From contig JAWHQI010000065.1 in NCBI GenBank assembly GCA_033032865.1, positions 1 through 64,000 of the forward strand: 64,000 nucleotides of DNA, in the 5' to 3' direction. Source of the stretch: Dactylorhiza incarnata (Eukaryota > Streptophyta > Magnoliopsida > Asparagales > Orchidaceae). The notes under the pieces were generated by a model. It did not search any database and was not told the origin of the DNA. It worked only from the letters and a program-made list of their open reading frames with translations. Of this stretch, positions 23,130-33,982 are shown piece by piece; positions within the stretch are counted from its first letter, which is position 1; every line of letters starts with the position of its first letter. A program made the translations under genes and the position numbers.

Positions 23130-23366
23130 GGGACCCCACGTCATATTAAACGAATAGAGGAGCGCGTTACTTAATTAGTTTCAAACAGTTAATAACATAA
23201 CCATCTCAGCAAACAGATTTATACAACGGAAGCATTTGATTTATTGAATTAGTAAACCAGATGCTTCCGTTGTATAACTCTGTATGCTGAGATGGTTATG
23301 TTATTAACTGTTTGAAACTAATTAAGTAACACGCTCCTCTGTTCATTTAATATGGCGTGGGGTCCC
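23130..23366. repeat. 106-bp inverted repeat in LTR D copy I
   Basis: Arms 23130-23235 and 23261-23366 are nearly perfect complements (a handful of mismatches) around a 25-bp loop. The arms begin GGGACCCCACG and end CGTGGGGTCCC. Confidence 0.95.
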
Positions 23367-23413
23367 GGCCGGACCTACTGTTATATTCTATGTAACAGGG
23401 AGGGTGTTAAAAT

Positions 23414-23425
23414 TAGTATCAGAGG
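23414..23425 (+). other. Primer binding site of LTR D, copy I
   Basis: TAGTATCAGAGG. Copy II has the intact TGGTATCAGAGG. Confidence 0.8.
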
Positions 23426-23508
23426 TAGGTTTCCAGCCCTTCAGCTTCTTCCGCACCCAGTCCCCAGGACTTTAGGTCGCACAGGATCACACAATCTGCG
23501 CACTAGGA

Positions 23509-23696
23509 GCTAACGCTAGCACGAGCGCCCGACGCTAGCAACAGAACCCAGTTCTGCCCGACGCTGGTAACAGAACCCTGTTCTGCTACTTCTGGGAAAA
23601 CACCTCCAGAAATCAACCTCATAGCTCACCCAGAGCTACCGCAGCTACCGCCGGCGCTAGCACTAGCGCCTGACGCTAGTAATAGAACTCAGTTCT
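23509..23696 (+). repeat. Palindromic word cluster in leader
   Basis: GCTAACGCTAGC (23509), CAGAACCCAGTTCTG (23542), CAGAACCCTGTTCTG (23571), GGCGCTAGCACTAGCGCC (23653) and AGAACTCAGTTCT (23684). Copy II has a similar but shorter cluster at 46880-47060. Confidence 0.85.
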
Positions 23697-24210
23697 GCTA
23701 CCACTTTTCGGGTATTGCCTGGGAAACACCTCCAGAACCTACTTTGCTGTACAACACAGCACAAAGAACCCGAAACACATCATATACACGGAGTCTTCTC
23801 CGGCACGCTACAAGCAATAAACATCGCCAATCCAGACCAACCTGTCCAGATGGGCTTCACACAACATGCCTATGCCCGTACTTCCATTCCGGACTCTATA
23901 TGCAATTTATGGGGGGAAATAACTTCAACCCATCGGAAGTTCCGATCTACTAATTAGTAAAAGTCTTCTCAAACATGCAAATCAAAGGACGCACATGTCC
24001 AAAGATTAGGGAGGAGAATCATTACCCTCGGTGCTCATTTCGGTGCCATAGATCTGAGAGGAACTCGACTGGACTCTTTTGAAACAGCTTTCTTTCTTTG
24101 ATATAGTATAGTTGTTTTGGTTTCATTGCATATACACACCGATGTGTCATCAGTACGTCTTGGACGAAGCATGAACACTACACTCATAGCATGATAAGAA
24201 GTATACAGGG

Positions 24211-24382
24211 CATATTATGTAGTAAGGGATGCATAATATGTGTTTGTATATGGATCCACCATAGGTGGCAACATGTGACAGTTATGTAGTATGAGATGCA
24301 TAACCATCATCACATGGATGCCCATTAGCACGTTTTCTTTTTCGTTACATGCAATATTATGTAGTATGGGATGCATAATATT
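24211..24382 (+). repeat. Three hairpins with a shared 12-nt loop, copy I
   Basis: CATATTATG/CATAATATG (24211-24240), GTTATG/CATAAC (24281-24304) and AATATTATG/CATAATATT (24353-24382) each enclose a loop of TAGTAWGRGATG. Stems differ by compensating bases while loops are kept. Confidence 0.9.
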
Positions 24383-24781
24383 TCATGTGTACGCCGCTCA
24401 TAACATGCATCAAGACCTTTATTTGAATGCATAACACAATATACATTACATAGCATTGCATAAGCACACGTGCAAAGCTAAAGACTTATATGATGACACA
24501 CGTACACTCATGATTTCAAAATAAACAGAAAATTCATGCATTCATGACCCTTGCACATGAGTCAAGAGGGGTGATGTAGTATCATCCCCAAATTTAGCAT
24601 AGCATCATGAAAATATCCCAGAGAAAGGTAGTGGAAATGGCAAGTATCTATACATGTATGTTTTGAACCAAGCAGTGTAGTTCTAGTGTAAGGTTAAGTT
24701 TTTTAATTATAGGTTTATGCGTATTAGCAAATATGGTGCGTAAGCGAGTCACGACTAGATCGACTCCTCAGTCGGAGGGTG

Positions 24782-25440
24782 ATGTCATCCGGAGCGCAGA
24801 GTGAAGCTCTGATCGAGAGTCTGCGCTAGAGCAATGAAGCTCTAGCTAGGCAGATGGTTGCGATGCAATCACAAGTTGAGGCGTTGTTGTCTGCCGGTGC
24901 TAGGTAGCAATCCGTATTGTAGGCCCCCATAGTAGGACAGACAGTACCTACTCCTCCTGCTCCCTTGGTACCCCAGTAGCGATACCGCCGGAAATGAATT
25001 TCATTTCCCACTTTCAAAGGTTGGGTCCTCCATCGTATGACAGACGAGCTGATTTTGTGGCCTTGGATGATTGGCTTATAGCCATTGAGGAGATGTTCTC
25101 GTATTTAGGGATCACTGTGGATCAGAAGGTGATAGTTTCTGCGTACCAGCTTAAGGGTCTTGCAAAGAGTTGGTGGTTGAGGGAGAAGGAAGACCTTTCC
25201 GAAGGATGTTCGTGGGAAACCATCAAAGGAATGTTGTTAAGAGAGTTTCTGCCGTCGGTAGAACAAGACCGATTGATGAATGATTTCCTGCATCTGAAGC
25301 TGAGGCAGCTCTCGGTGAGCGAGTATGAGATTGAGTTTGGCAAGTTGAGTAGGTTTGCTCCGGCCCTGGTAGCCTCAGGATAAAGGAAGAGGAAAGCTGA
25401 GCGTGATAACCCAGGAGCTAGCACAGTCTTCGACCCAAGT
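24782..25440 (+). pseudogene. gag: Gypsy gag, copy I
   Basis: Start MSSGAQSEALIESLR at 24782, then a short coil-like N-terminus in which three CAG codons have become TAG relative to copy II. A frame break at about 24990 precedes the Retrotrans_gag core FQRLGPPSYDRRADFVALDD, EEMFSYLGITVDQKVIVSAY, LKGLAKSWWLREKEDL and LLREFLPSVEQDRLMNDF, ending LSRFAPALVASG. A stop at 25381 interrupts KRKAERDNPGAS. The zinc-knuckle region expected after the core is missing. Same lineage as copy II (48138-48808). Confidence 0.85.
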
Positions 25441-25527
25441 AATCGTAGGTTAGACCTTAGGCCAGCTGTTAAGTCTTGATTCCTTTAGTTTCGCTGTATT
25501 AGACTCATTTCTTTTTTCGCGCTTATA
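25441..25527 (+). other. gag-protease junction, copy I
   Basis: Short stretch without coding similarity. In copy II Copia 4 is inserted exactly here (target GACTC, at about 25501-25505 in copy I). Confidence 0.6.
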
Positions 25528-26273
25528 GGGAGATTTAAGGTAAAGAATCGTTGGGCTCGTGTTCTGTTCGATTCGGGTGCTGACCATTCGTTCGTAGAAA
25601 GGTATTTCATCGAGCATCACCATTTGACCCCTGAGCTGGGCAGCGATTCGTTCCTCGTTAAGTTCCCATCTGGTGATTTGGTATCCTCGAACCAGTGCGT
25701 CCGAAGTTGCCCCATTCTCTTAGGAGATTTCTTGGCTGTTGTTGATCTCAAGGTGTTGGACCTAGAAGACTTTGACGTGATTTTGGGTATGGATTGGTTG
25801 TCCAGCTATGATGCGGTCATTCGATGCAAGGAAAAGCGTCTGGACTTTGTGATGGACAACGGTCATCCCATGAGCATTTTTGGGTCTCCGTGTCAGTGTT
25901 CCCCGATAATTTCTGCAGTATGTGCTCGGAAACTGATAATTTCCGGTTGTTTGGCTTACCTTATTTCTGTAGTAGAAACTGTTACTGGCTTGCCGTGTAT
26001 TTAGGGTGTTCCGGTGGTCCGAGAGTTTCCTGATGTCTTTCCCGTCAGTCTTCCTGGCCTTCCACCTGATAGAGATGTGGAGTTCGTTATTGATCTTGAG
26101 CCTGATACTCGTCCTATCACTAAGGCACCGTACCGTATGGCCCCGCGTGAGCTAGAAGAGTTGCGAACTCAGTTAGATGAGCTGTTGCATTGTGGATTCG
26201 TTACACCAAGTTCTTCGCCCTGGGGTGCTCCAATTTTGTTCGTGAAAAAGAAGGATGGTTCTATGAGGTTGTG
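25528..26273 (+). pseudogene. pol: Gypsy protease and truncated reverse transcriptase, copy I
   Basis: Protease: RVLFDSGADHSFVERYF (active site DSG), then VILGMDWLSSYDAVIRCKEKR, typical of plant chromoviruses. An in-frame TAG at 26002 lies where the family has a sense codon; copy II shares it. RT N-terminus: [53 protein letters not shown] and [19 protein letters not shown], then a stop at 26271. The palm with the YVDD motif is missing. Same break in copy II, so the truncation predates the duplication. Confidence 0.88.
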
Positions 26274-27009
26274 ACAATTAATCAGTTAGGGATATCGATG
26301 TCCTAGTCTAGAAGTTGAGGACGGAAATTAGATCTTACAAGTTGTAGTTATATTTGACAGTTCTTGAGGTTTGGGGCATTCAAAAGTGATCAACTTATGA
26401 TTTGTTAAAAATCACACCCCATCATGGTAGAAAATTTTAACTACAACAATAGCCTTTATGCCTTGGGAGCTATGATGATGAATAACCAGAGATCTTAGAC
26501 GATGACTTATTGGATTTAGAATATAGTGTTTGAGTTTACTATGATAAGAACGATCTAAGTTTATCTTACTTTGGACCATTCGAAAGTGATCAAGACTAGC
26601 ATATGTGGAGGTGATAGGAAATTGGTGAAATAAATGTGATGATATTTCCTTGATGAAATTGACTTGTGAAAAATCTTAGGGTTTCATAAGAATTTTACCC
26701 ATATACCTTATGAATCAAACTCCACATAAAAAGTGATTGAGAGTCATCTTATAAACATGGATACTAATAAAGATTGGTTAACATACCCTCATAAGGTTCA
26801 CAAGTGCACCACCTTAAAATTTGAGGATGATTGGGACTTCTAATGATCCGATCAGTCCAATGGTAAGAACTGGATAAGTTGTAGAGTGGAGATGAATGAT
26901 CACTCAGACGTACTTGAAGGAATAAGAACCTAAACATCCGGAGAAAACTTTATAGAAGCGTCGTCTACCCACACAAACAAGAGCTTTAGTCACCGGAAAA
27001 ATGTTTTTT
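26274..27009 (+). other. Degraded pol interior, copy I (no domain recognised)
   Basis: Occupies the place of the RT palm and RNase H but no motif is readable in any frame. It matches 59357-60069 in copy II well. Either replaced or fully eroded sequence. Confidence 0.5.
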
Positions 27010-27980
27010 TTTTCAGAGCGTGTAGTTTCCTGAAATAAAGAAAGACGTCAGAGGTTTTCTGATGCACGGTGAGATCTGCTGACTGGTGAAGGCCAAGTGC
27101 AAGAGTCTTTGGGAACTACCATAGTCACTGCCCGTGTTAGAGTGGAAGCTCGAGGATAGATTGACCAAGGTAGCTAGGGTCACCCCGGGCCGGAAGGATA
27201 CTCCCGTGGGTGTTTGATGGGATTTGATGAGACATCTGTCCATTATCGTGGTGCACCCAGGATGATCGTGTCAGATTAGGATGGATGGGTAATGTCCAAG
27301 AAGTGAAGATCAGTCCAGGCTTATCTGGGCTCTTAGTTGACGTTCATCACAACTTTCCACCCTCAGAGGGACGGAGGAACAAGACTCCACTATCTTGGAT
27401 CCAGGATGAGGATCCCAAGGCACTCGGCTCGGAATTTGTGGAGGACATAGATGCCCAGGTGCGACTGATTCAAGTTAGGATGTTGGAAGCCCAGAACAGG
27501 CAGGTCGAGTATTATGATGCGCGACATCGTGCAGTAGAGTTCTAGGGTGGAGACCAGGTGTTCTGGAAGATACATCCGATGCATGGAGTCTCGCGGGTAC
27601 GCATACAGAAAAAGCTTAGTCTAAGATAAATGGGGCTCTACAGGATCCTGGAGTGGATCGACCCGTTGGCTTATAGACTAGAGCTACCGCCGGAGTTAGC
27701 GGGATTGCACGACATCTTCCATGTCTCCTCCTTTAGGAGAGTTCTACTATGGCCAGAGCAACAAATATCTACTATAGACGGCCTGGTAGCCTCCGATTGA
27801 TTGATTCACCTGGAGCTGGTCCGGATAGACGATACGACAGTGCGAGTCTTGCGGCGCAAGAAGGTTCCGTAAGTAAAAGTCATGTGGTAAAATCATGGAC
27901 AGAAGGAGCACACCTTGGAGCCACTAGAACTGATGTAGCAGAGATAGACGGTGCTCTTCGAGTCAGGAATAACTTCAATT
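27010..27980 (+). pseudogene. pol: Gypsy integrase remnant, copy I
   Basis: Readable only piecewise across frames: KKDVRGFLMHGEIC then LVKAKCKSLWELP (zinc-binding part) and LPVLEWKLED. DRLTKVARVTPGRKDTPVGV leads into the core, with IVSD and FHPQRDGG at about 27270 and 27360. The C-terminal part has MLEAQNRQVEYYDARHRAVEF (27480-27543), LAYRLELPPELAGLHDIFHVSS (27670-27730) and a weak chromodomain-like end (VKVMW.NHGQKEHTLEPLEL, 27870-27930). Many stops; inactive. Confidence 0.75.
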
Positions 27981-28037
27981 CTTAGGGGATGTTACGTTCG
28001 GCCACTCTCGGTGAAAATCCCGCAAGCCTAACCTGAA

Positions 28038-28072
28038 TTTCGGGGACGAAATTTTTTTTGTTTATTGGGATT
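28038..28072 (+). other. Polypurine-tract region before LTR A2
   Basis: TTTCGGGGACGAAATTTTTTTT followed by TTTATTGGGATT leads into TGTAACATCC. GGGGACGAAATT is the usual sequence ahead of the 3' LTR in plant chromoviruses. Confidence 0.75.
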
Positions 28073-28229
28073 TGTAACATCCCCCAAACAACTAGACCCC
28101 TAGGGTGGTTTTATCATGACTAGGTCATGACAAAACCCTAGGAAGCTTGAAGAGACCACTTGGCCTTAGCCAAGAAGAAGGAAACCACAGTGGTCTACAA
28201 ATAGCAATTTCCAGCTAACAAGCATATGG

Positions 28230-28715
28230 TTTGACTTAAGGGCCCCACCTTGACCCTTTGACCCTACCATAACATACATAAACATTTAGGGGTCCCATTA
28301 GAGCACCAAGGACCCATTGGGGTCAACCAAATAGGTCAAGTTGACCAAAGTCAACTCTAACCTTAAATTGGTCAAAGTAGCCTAATTAGGGTCAATTGAC
28401 CTCCACCATGCCAAATTGACCTTACCGCTACCCTTATAAGGTTATTAGGGACCCAATGGACTAAAAAACCCCCATCATGGGGCCACCAATTTGGCCAATT
28501 TGATATAAGTCAACTCTAACCCTATTTTGGTCAAAATGCCTATTGTGGGTCAGTTGGCCTCCACTTTGCCAAATTGACCCTACCTAGACCCTCCTAACAC
28601 TTAAGGGAGACCAATGGGTCACTACCCACCCATTGGGGTCAACCCAAATGGTCAGATTGACCAAAGTCAATTCTACCCTAAATTTAGGTCAAAATGACCT
28701 ATTTTGACCTAATCA
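28230..28715 (+). promoter_or_regulatory. W-box-rich U3 region of LTR A2
   Basis: I count about 19 TTGAC/GTCAA cores in 490 bp, many as TTGACC/GGTCAA; about one is expected by chance. TTGAC(C/T) is the binding core of plant WRKY factors. A3 keeps the same cluster at about 60515-60810. A regulatory role is inferred. Confidence 0.6.
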
Positions 28716-31591
28716 AGTCCAATCCACTTGGGCTAGACTCAATTGAGGTGGTCCACCACCTAATGGGGTTGGGTGATACTGAATTGGCCATTCAATTTCA
28801 AAAAATTCGGCCAGGAGAGAGAAACTCCCATTTCCCCAAAAAATGGTGGAGAGAGAAAGAGAGGGAGTAATGACATTCATGGCCAAGGGATGCCAAAGGC
28901 CCCCCAATTGATGGAGATTCATCTCCCCTGGTTGTTACAAGAAGTTTAGGAGTTTTTCCAGACCATATGGTGGCTGAATTGATGAGATTTCAGTTTTCCA
29001 AAGAAGCCTTAATGGTCATGGCCGAAAATTTCCCCCTCAAATTCCACCTATACAGCCCCCCATTCTCAAATCCAACTCCACCATTAGCTTCAAAAGGTGG
29101 ATGACAGTCGAAATCATATATTGGATCGAAGGTTTTGGTGTAGAATGGAGAGATCGGGGAAGCTCGCCGGAGAAGGGAAAAACCATGGCCAACCACCGCC
29201 GCCATCACCGTCGGGCTCCAAGAAGGTCTGGTTCTTCTCCTCTTCTCTAGTGGATAGATCTACATCAAAAATCGGCAAGGATTAGGGCCAATTGGTCCCC
29301 AATCAACATGACCGAAATCTCCATTTTTTGGAGGTTTTCTTTTTGCCCGAACCGCTGGTTCCGGCCACCACCGGCCGGCCAAAACACCCCATCGCCGGCC
29401 ACCACCTCAAGGAAGGTGGTGGTGGCATTGGCCGGCCAGGGAGGGGCGTGAGTGGCCGGGAAAACCAAGGTAAAGGGGCTACACGTCGGGGAAATCTGGA
29501 CCCTTGACTGGAGGAGGAAGATGACCAGCTACCATCTGATTTGCTTCAGGATTCGTGCTGAATCATGTGGTATAAATCTTTATGAAATTGAATTTTCTAT
29601 CACATATTTTGCTGTACATAGATTAATTTATTAAAAATACTTAGGGCCCTCTACAGAAAAAGTAGTCAACACCAAAGTTGTAGCCCTTGGAGTCTACTTT
29701 AGTCTAAAATTGATTTCCGCCCAAAAGGAGCTTTGTAGCTCCCTGTAGGTCCATTTTGGTGGGACTGGTCCTTAGGGTAGGACAACCACCATTTCTTGAA
29801 TAACTTTTGATTGGGAAATGATATTGACTTGAAAATTGAAACCTAGTCTATTTGTACCTACATCCTTAACATATCCAAAGATGGGAATTTTAGGAGAACA
29901 TTTTTCTAAGTTTTTTGTAATAATTTAATAATTAATATATTATTTAATTATAAGGTCTAATGACCTCCGATCCCCTCCAAATTTTGGTGGGTTCTCATTA
30001 AAGTTATTATATGACACTGGTACAAATTTCATCCCAATTGGGACTAATTTGGTTGGGTAATTTGTTAACCCAAGTTTGGTCAAACTAGGTCAAACTAGAT
30101 CAAAAGTGCACATGATGGAATTAGGTGGTCAAATATCATCCAAGTGGTGTGAAACTTTGTCCACTGGTTTAGAATCACATAAGACCCCCCATGAGTAATT
30201 TGGGGTGATGAGGGGTGAATATGCCCTAGGACCCTAGTTTTAACCTTAGGTTGCACTTTAAGCCTTGTGAAGGACATATGAGCATATGTCCTTGAATGGT
30301 CATGAAACTTGGTAGATAAGTTCATATGGTGTAATTATTCCCTAAGAAATTTTAAGGGAATCTTAGGACCACTTATCCTCTCTGATTTAGGTTATAACCA
30401 TTTTTGGAAACCTCCTTATAAGAGAAATTTACAGGCTCAAATGATCTTGGATGTTAATTAAAGTTTGGTGGTGCCCTCATAATCATGTAATAGATCTCTG
30501 GTAATTTTTGTGTAATTATTTAATTAATTTAATCAGCACTTCATTCACAAGTCATCTATTTGGTCTTAAGAATATAATAAATAATTAAGGGCCAAATACC
30601 CTCTGAAAAATTATGAAACTTGGTGGTATGACATTTTAGGGCTATATAGAGCTCTGTGAATTTTTGTATAATTTTTAGAATCATTCATCAGTAGGTTCCT
30701 TCATAATGATCCCTAGAATGAGTTTACTTGGAATATTTATTTATATGATTAATTAGTCTTGATAAATTCTGGAATTTGGCCAGTAAACTTTTCTGGTTAG
30801 TATGAAGGTCTGGTAATTTTCTCATAATTGTTAGACAAGTATGTTTGGTGGCTCCTTCTTTAAATTCTAATTTGGGGTAATTGTTCAATATCATAATTAG
30901 AGATCAACCCCTTACTGCAAAATTTTGATATTATGTATTTGCTGTTATTTTGACTTCATAGATTTTCCATAATTTTGTGGAGGCAATATCATAAGAGGAT
31001 TTTATACTTCATGTTCAATTTTATACTGGGTCAATGTTGAGGAAAATTATAATAAATGCCAATTAAATAAGAAAAAATATGATCCTCTGGATTTAGTCTT
31101 AGAATATAATGATAGACACCCAGTAATAATCTTGAGTCAGTTGGATGAATATTTGGGGTACCTCCCCTTATGTAACTCATATAACTCACTGGGTCTGCGT
31201 ATAGTAAAAATGAAAAACTTGGGTAAATTGAAGACCAGTAGGTGGGAATGGAAGGTAGATGGTATACCTAGCCTGATTGAGGTGATTTGAGGTTACCAAA
31301 AGGAGTTATGAGATGAGAGTGTGTTTGGTGAGTTAAGGGTAAAGTTGTGTCCGGGATTGACGAAAGATCGTCGTTCCGGTGGGGAGTCAGAAAACACTTA
31401 GGAGGTTAATTCAAGTGAAATGTTAAGAGGGGTATTCTTATGGGTAGATACCAATAACATTAAGAGCCTTGGAAAGGGAGCTTTGAGGTGTCATCCCATT
31501 GTAGTTTCTAGTACCGTAGCGAGCCCCTTACAGGGTATTCCTCGGGAAGTCCAAGATTAACCATAAATTGTAGGGAAAAGTTGATGTACAA

Positions 31592-33245
31592 TGTTGGAAC
31601 CTTATGTTTGATTTGAGTTAGGATCCACCTTTAGTATCGAAGTTTATATATCATAACTTCGATTGTATAACTAATTAAGAAAGAAGGCTGAAAAAGAAAT
31701 ATATTAATAGGCAGAAAAGAATAATATATATATAAATAATATACTAAGAAATATATATATATAAGAATAGGCTAATTAATATAAGAGAAAATAATATAAA
31801 AGAAAAATAATATAAGGAAAAATAATATAAGAGAAATTAATAAAGAAAATATAAGTGAAATAAAATATTTCATATAGTTCGACATTTCGTCGAACGGCGC
31901 TCGGCAAACGTCGAACGACGATCGGCGAACAGGTTTATATAAGCAGCGCTCGACAAATTACAGCATTACAGCTCCGCTCGACGAATGGCGAACGCTGCTC
32001 GACGAATTCCAGCAGACTTTCAGAAACAGTAATTTTAATTATCTGGTCGACGAATGGAATGATGAGCTCGACGAAAGGGGAGCTCAGGTCGACGAAATTT
32101 AGGCAGAATTATCCTTCTTATTTAATATGCTGTCAAATTTTATTTAAAACAATATTTCTTTATTATATTTTATATATTGCTATATATATTGTTGTTCTGA
32201 CATTACAGCTTGCAAGCATTTAATAATATAGCGGTTGGCAGAAGCATTAATTGCTATAGCCGTTGTAGCAAGCAAAAGAAGGAAAGATGACAACATCTTT
32301 TATACAACAGCAGACTTTATACAGCAGAAGATATGCAGCAGATTATTATATATAACAGAATATATTCTGCTCCCTCTAACAACAGATTATATATATAATA
32401 TATTGCTGTACAGAAAAGATGAGATAGACAGAGTATATTTTACACCTTCTGTACAGGAAAAAGAGAAGAAGAAGAAGAAGAGATAAAAAGAACAGGGGCA
32501 ATAACAGAGAACAACTTTATTACTTTATCTTATTCTGTTTTTGCTAAACTCTTCTCTTGCAGATCATATACAACTTGAGACATCAAACACTATCATTTGC
32601 CCAGGGATCTAAAACTGCAAGAAGAAGAAGAACAAAGGATTTGGAATCAAGAGAAGGAGCCTCCACAAGCTGTCATCAAACTACATCAGACAAGGGGAGC
32701 TCTTCAACATCTTCATCAAGATCCATTCAACTTCAAATCAGGATCTTCAAGAGTCTTCTCATACAGAGAAGAATATCAAACCTTTCTATTTTTCTATTTA
32801 TTTCTTTCCACCTCTTGTACAGGGTTATAACTCCCTTCAAAAGTTAACTCCCGGTGACAGGGCACCTTAGCAAAAACCTGCATCTTGGTTAGAGCATCTT
32901 ATCAACAGCTCACCTGGTGTGTGGACACCTTATCAAAATCACCTTGGTGTGAGGGCACCTTATCAACAACCTCCTAGTGGATTCCTACCAGTGGGTAGAA
33001 GAGTAGACGTACCCAGTTGAGGGGAACTACTATACATCTTGTGTCATCTGGATTGCTTGATTCTTGTTTGTTTTTGTTTTATTTCTTGTGCTGTGTTTAT
33101 TTATATGCACTCTAACTATTTGATTTTATTACTCATACAGAAATCAGTAAACAACACACTATATATATACATACATGTCATTTATTTTGAAAGAAAAACT
33201 TAAACAAGAGTTTTAACATATAATAAGAACTAACCTCCACTTTCA
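31592..33245 (+). repeat. 5' LTR of the derivative
   Basis: 1,654 bp, highly similar to 34712-36366. It contains a TCGACGAA/GTCGAACG word cluster at about 31878-32095. Open frames such as 32557-32847 lie in LTR sequence and are not genes. Confidence 0.93.
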
Positions 33246-33247
33246 AT

Positions 33248-33258
33248 TGGTATCAGAG
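33248..33258 (+). other. Primer binding site of the derivative
   Basis: TGGTATCAGAG, two bases after the LTR end. A second copy TTGGTATCAGAGGG lies at about 33319-33332, because the leader contains a short duplication. Confidence 0.9.
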
Positions 33259-33415
33259 GGAAGTTGATTTTATTGTTTTCAATTTCTTGCACCTGATACT
33301 CAATTGAACCCCTTTCAATTGGTATCAGAGGGTGTTGATTTTGCACACAGGCTAACACCTGAAATCACAAAGATCCCTTAGTTCTTATTTTGTTTTATTG
33401 AAAAAGTTTTTCTAA

Positions 33416-33982
33416 ATGACACATTCAGATTTTACTTGTTCAGATCCACCTTTATGTAATTTGGATAGTTTTAATTTATGGCAAGTTAGAATCAGATTAT
33501 ATATGAATGCAATAGATGAAGATATCTACAAATCTGTTTTGACAGCAACTCAATCTTCAATCTCTTCATCTGATGATCAAGAAAAGTTGATCAGTGCTGA
33601 TGTAAAGGCCATGGAGATATTAACTCAATCAATGTCAAATGACATTTATCAAAGAGTTAATGACTGCACTTCAGCAAAGAGCATTTGGAACTCCCTCTCA
33701 AGGATGGTAAATGAACCATCTTCTTCCTCTTCCTCTAACATCATTTTTGATGCAGAACCATCAGTTAGTCTAACTGAAGAAGAAGACAAGGAAGAACAAA
33801 AAGCCAGAAATTTTTGCATGTTGGCAATATATGGCTCAAACTACATATCTGAATCTGAATCTGATTCAAAAAAGGTAATAGAGGTATCTTCAAACTTTAA
33901 TTTTACCTATGATCCCTTTAAATCTGATGATAAATCTGTTTTCAATTCATTATGTACAGATTTCATAATTGCTGAAAATTAA
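33416..33982 (+). pseudogene. gag: Truncated Sirevirus-type gag
   Basis: Open frame of 188 codons. Start MTHSDFTCSDPPLCNLDSFN, then LWQVRIRLYMNAIDEDIYKS, then AMEILTQSMSNDIYQRVNDC and TSAKSIWNSLSRMV, the DUF4219/UBN2 N-terminal half. It aligns with the gag of Copia 4 (PPMCNLNKFALWKARIRLYM). After residue about 100 it jumps to the acidic, Ser/Asp-rich region near the protease end (KARNFCMLAIYGS), so the capsid C-terminal half and zinc knuckle are deleted in frame. Ends FIIAEN. It may still be translated but cannot form a normal capsid. Confidence 0.85.

Larger units (their letters stand above)
21517..23410 (+). repeat. LTR D, copy I (second Gypsy-type LTR)
   Basis: Starts TGTCACAACCCGC. It ends AGGGTGTTAaA, where copy II has GGGTGTTACA, and is followed by a tRNA-Met-like primer site. 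It is unrelated to LTR A. No flanking target duplication is visible and there is no second LTR D in this interior. It contains a 32-bp-phased palindrome array and a long inverted repeat. The open frame at 22231-22683 is not recognisable. Confidence 0.8.
23426..24781 (+). other. Leader of LTR D interior, copy I
   Basis: Untranslated leader of 1.36 kb before gag. It holds a palindrome cluster (23509-23696) and three hairpins (24211-24382). Short open frames (23715-23957 and others) are not supported as genes. Confidence 0.65.

Noticed and set aside
32235..32847. Open frames MAEALIAIAVVASKRRK and following, duplicated at 35351-35964
   Set aside because: Both copies lie in the LTR pair of the derivative; duplication is due to the LTRs, not gene conservation.
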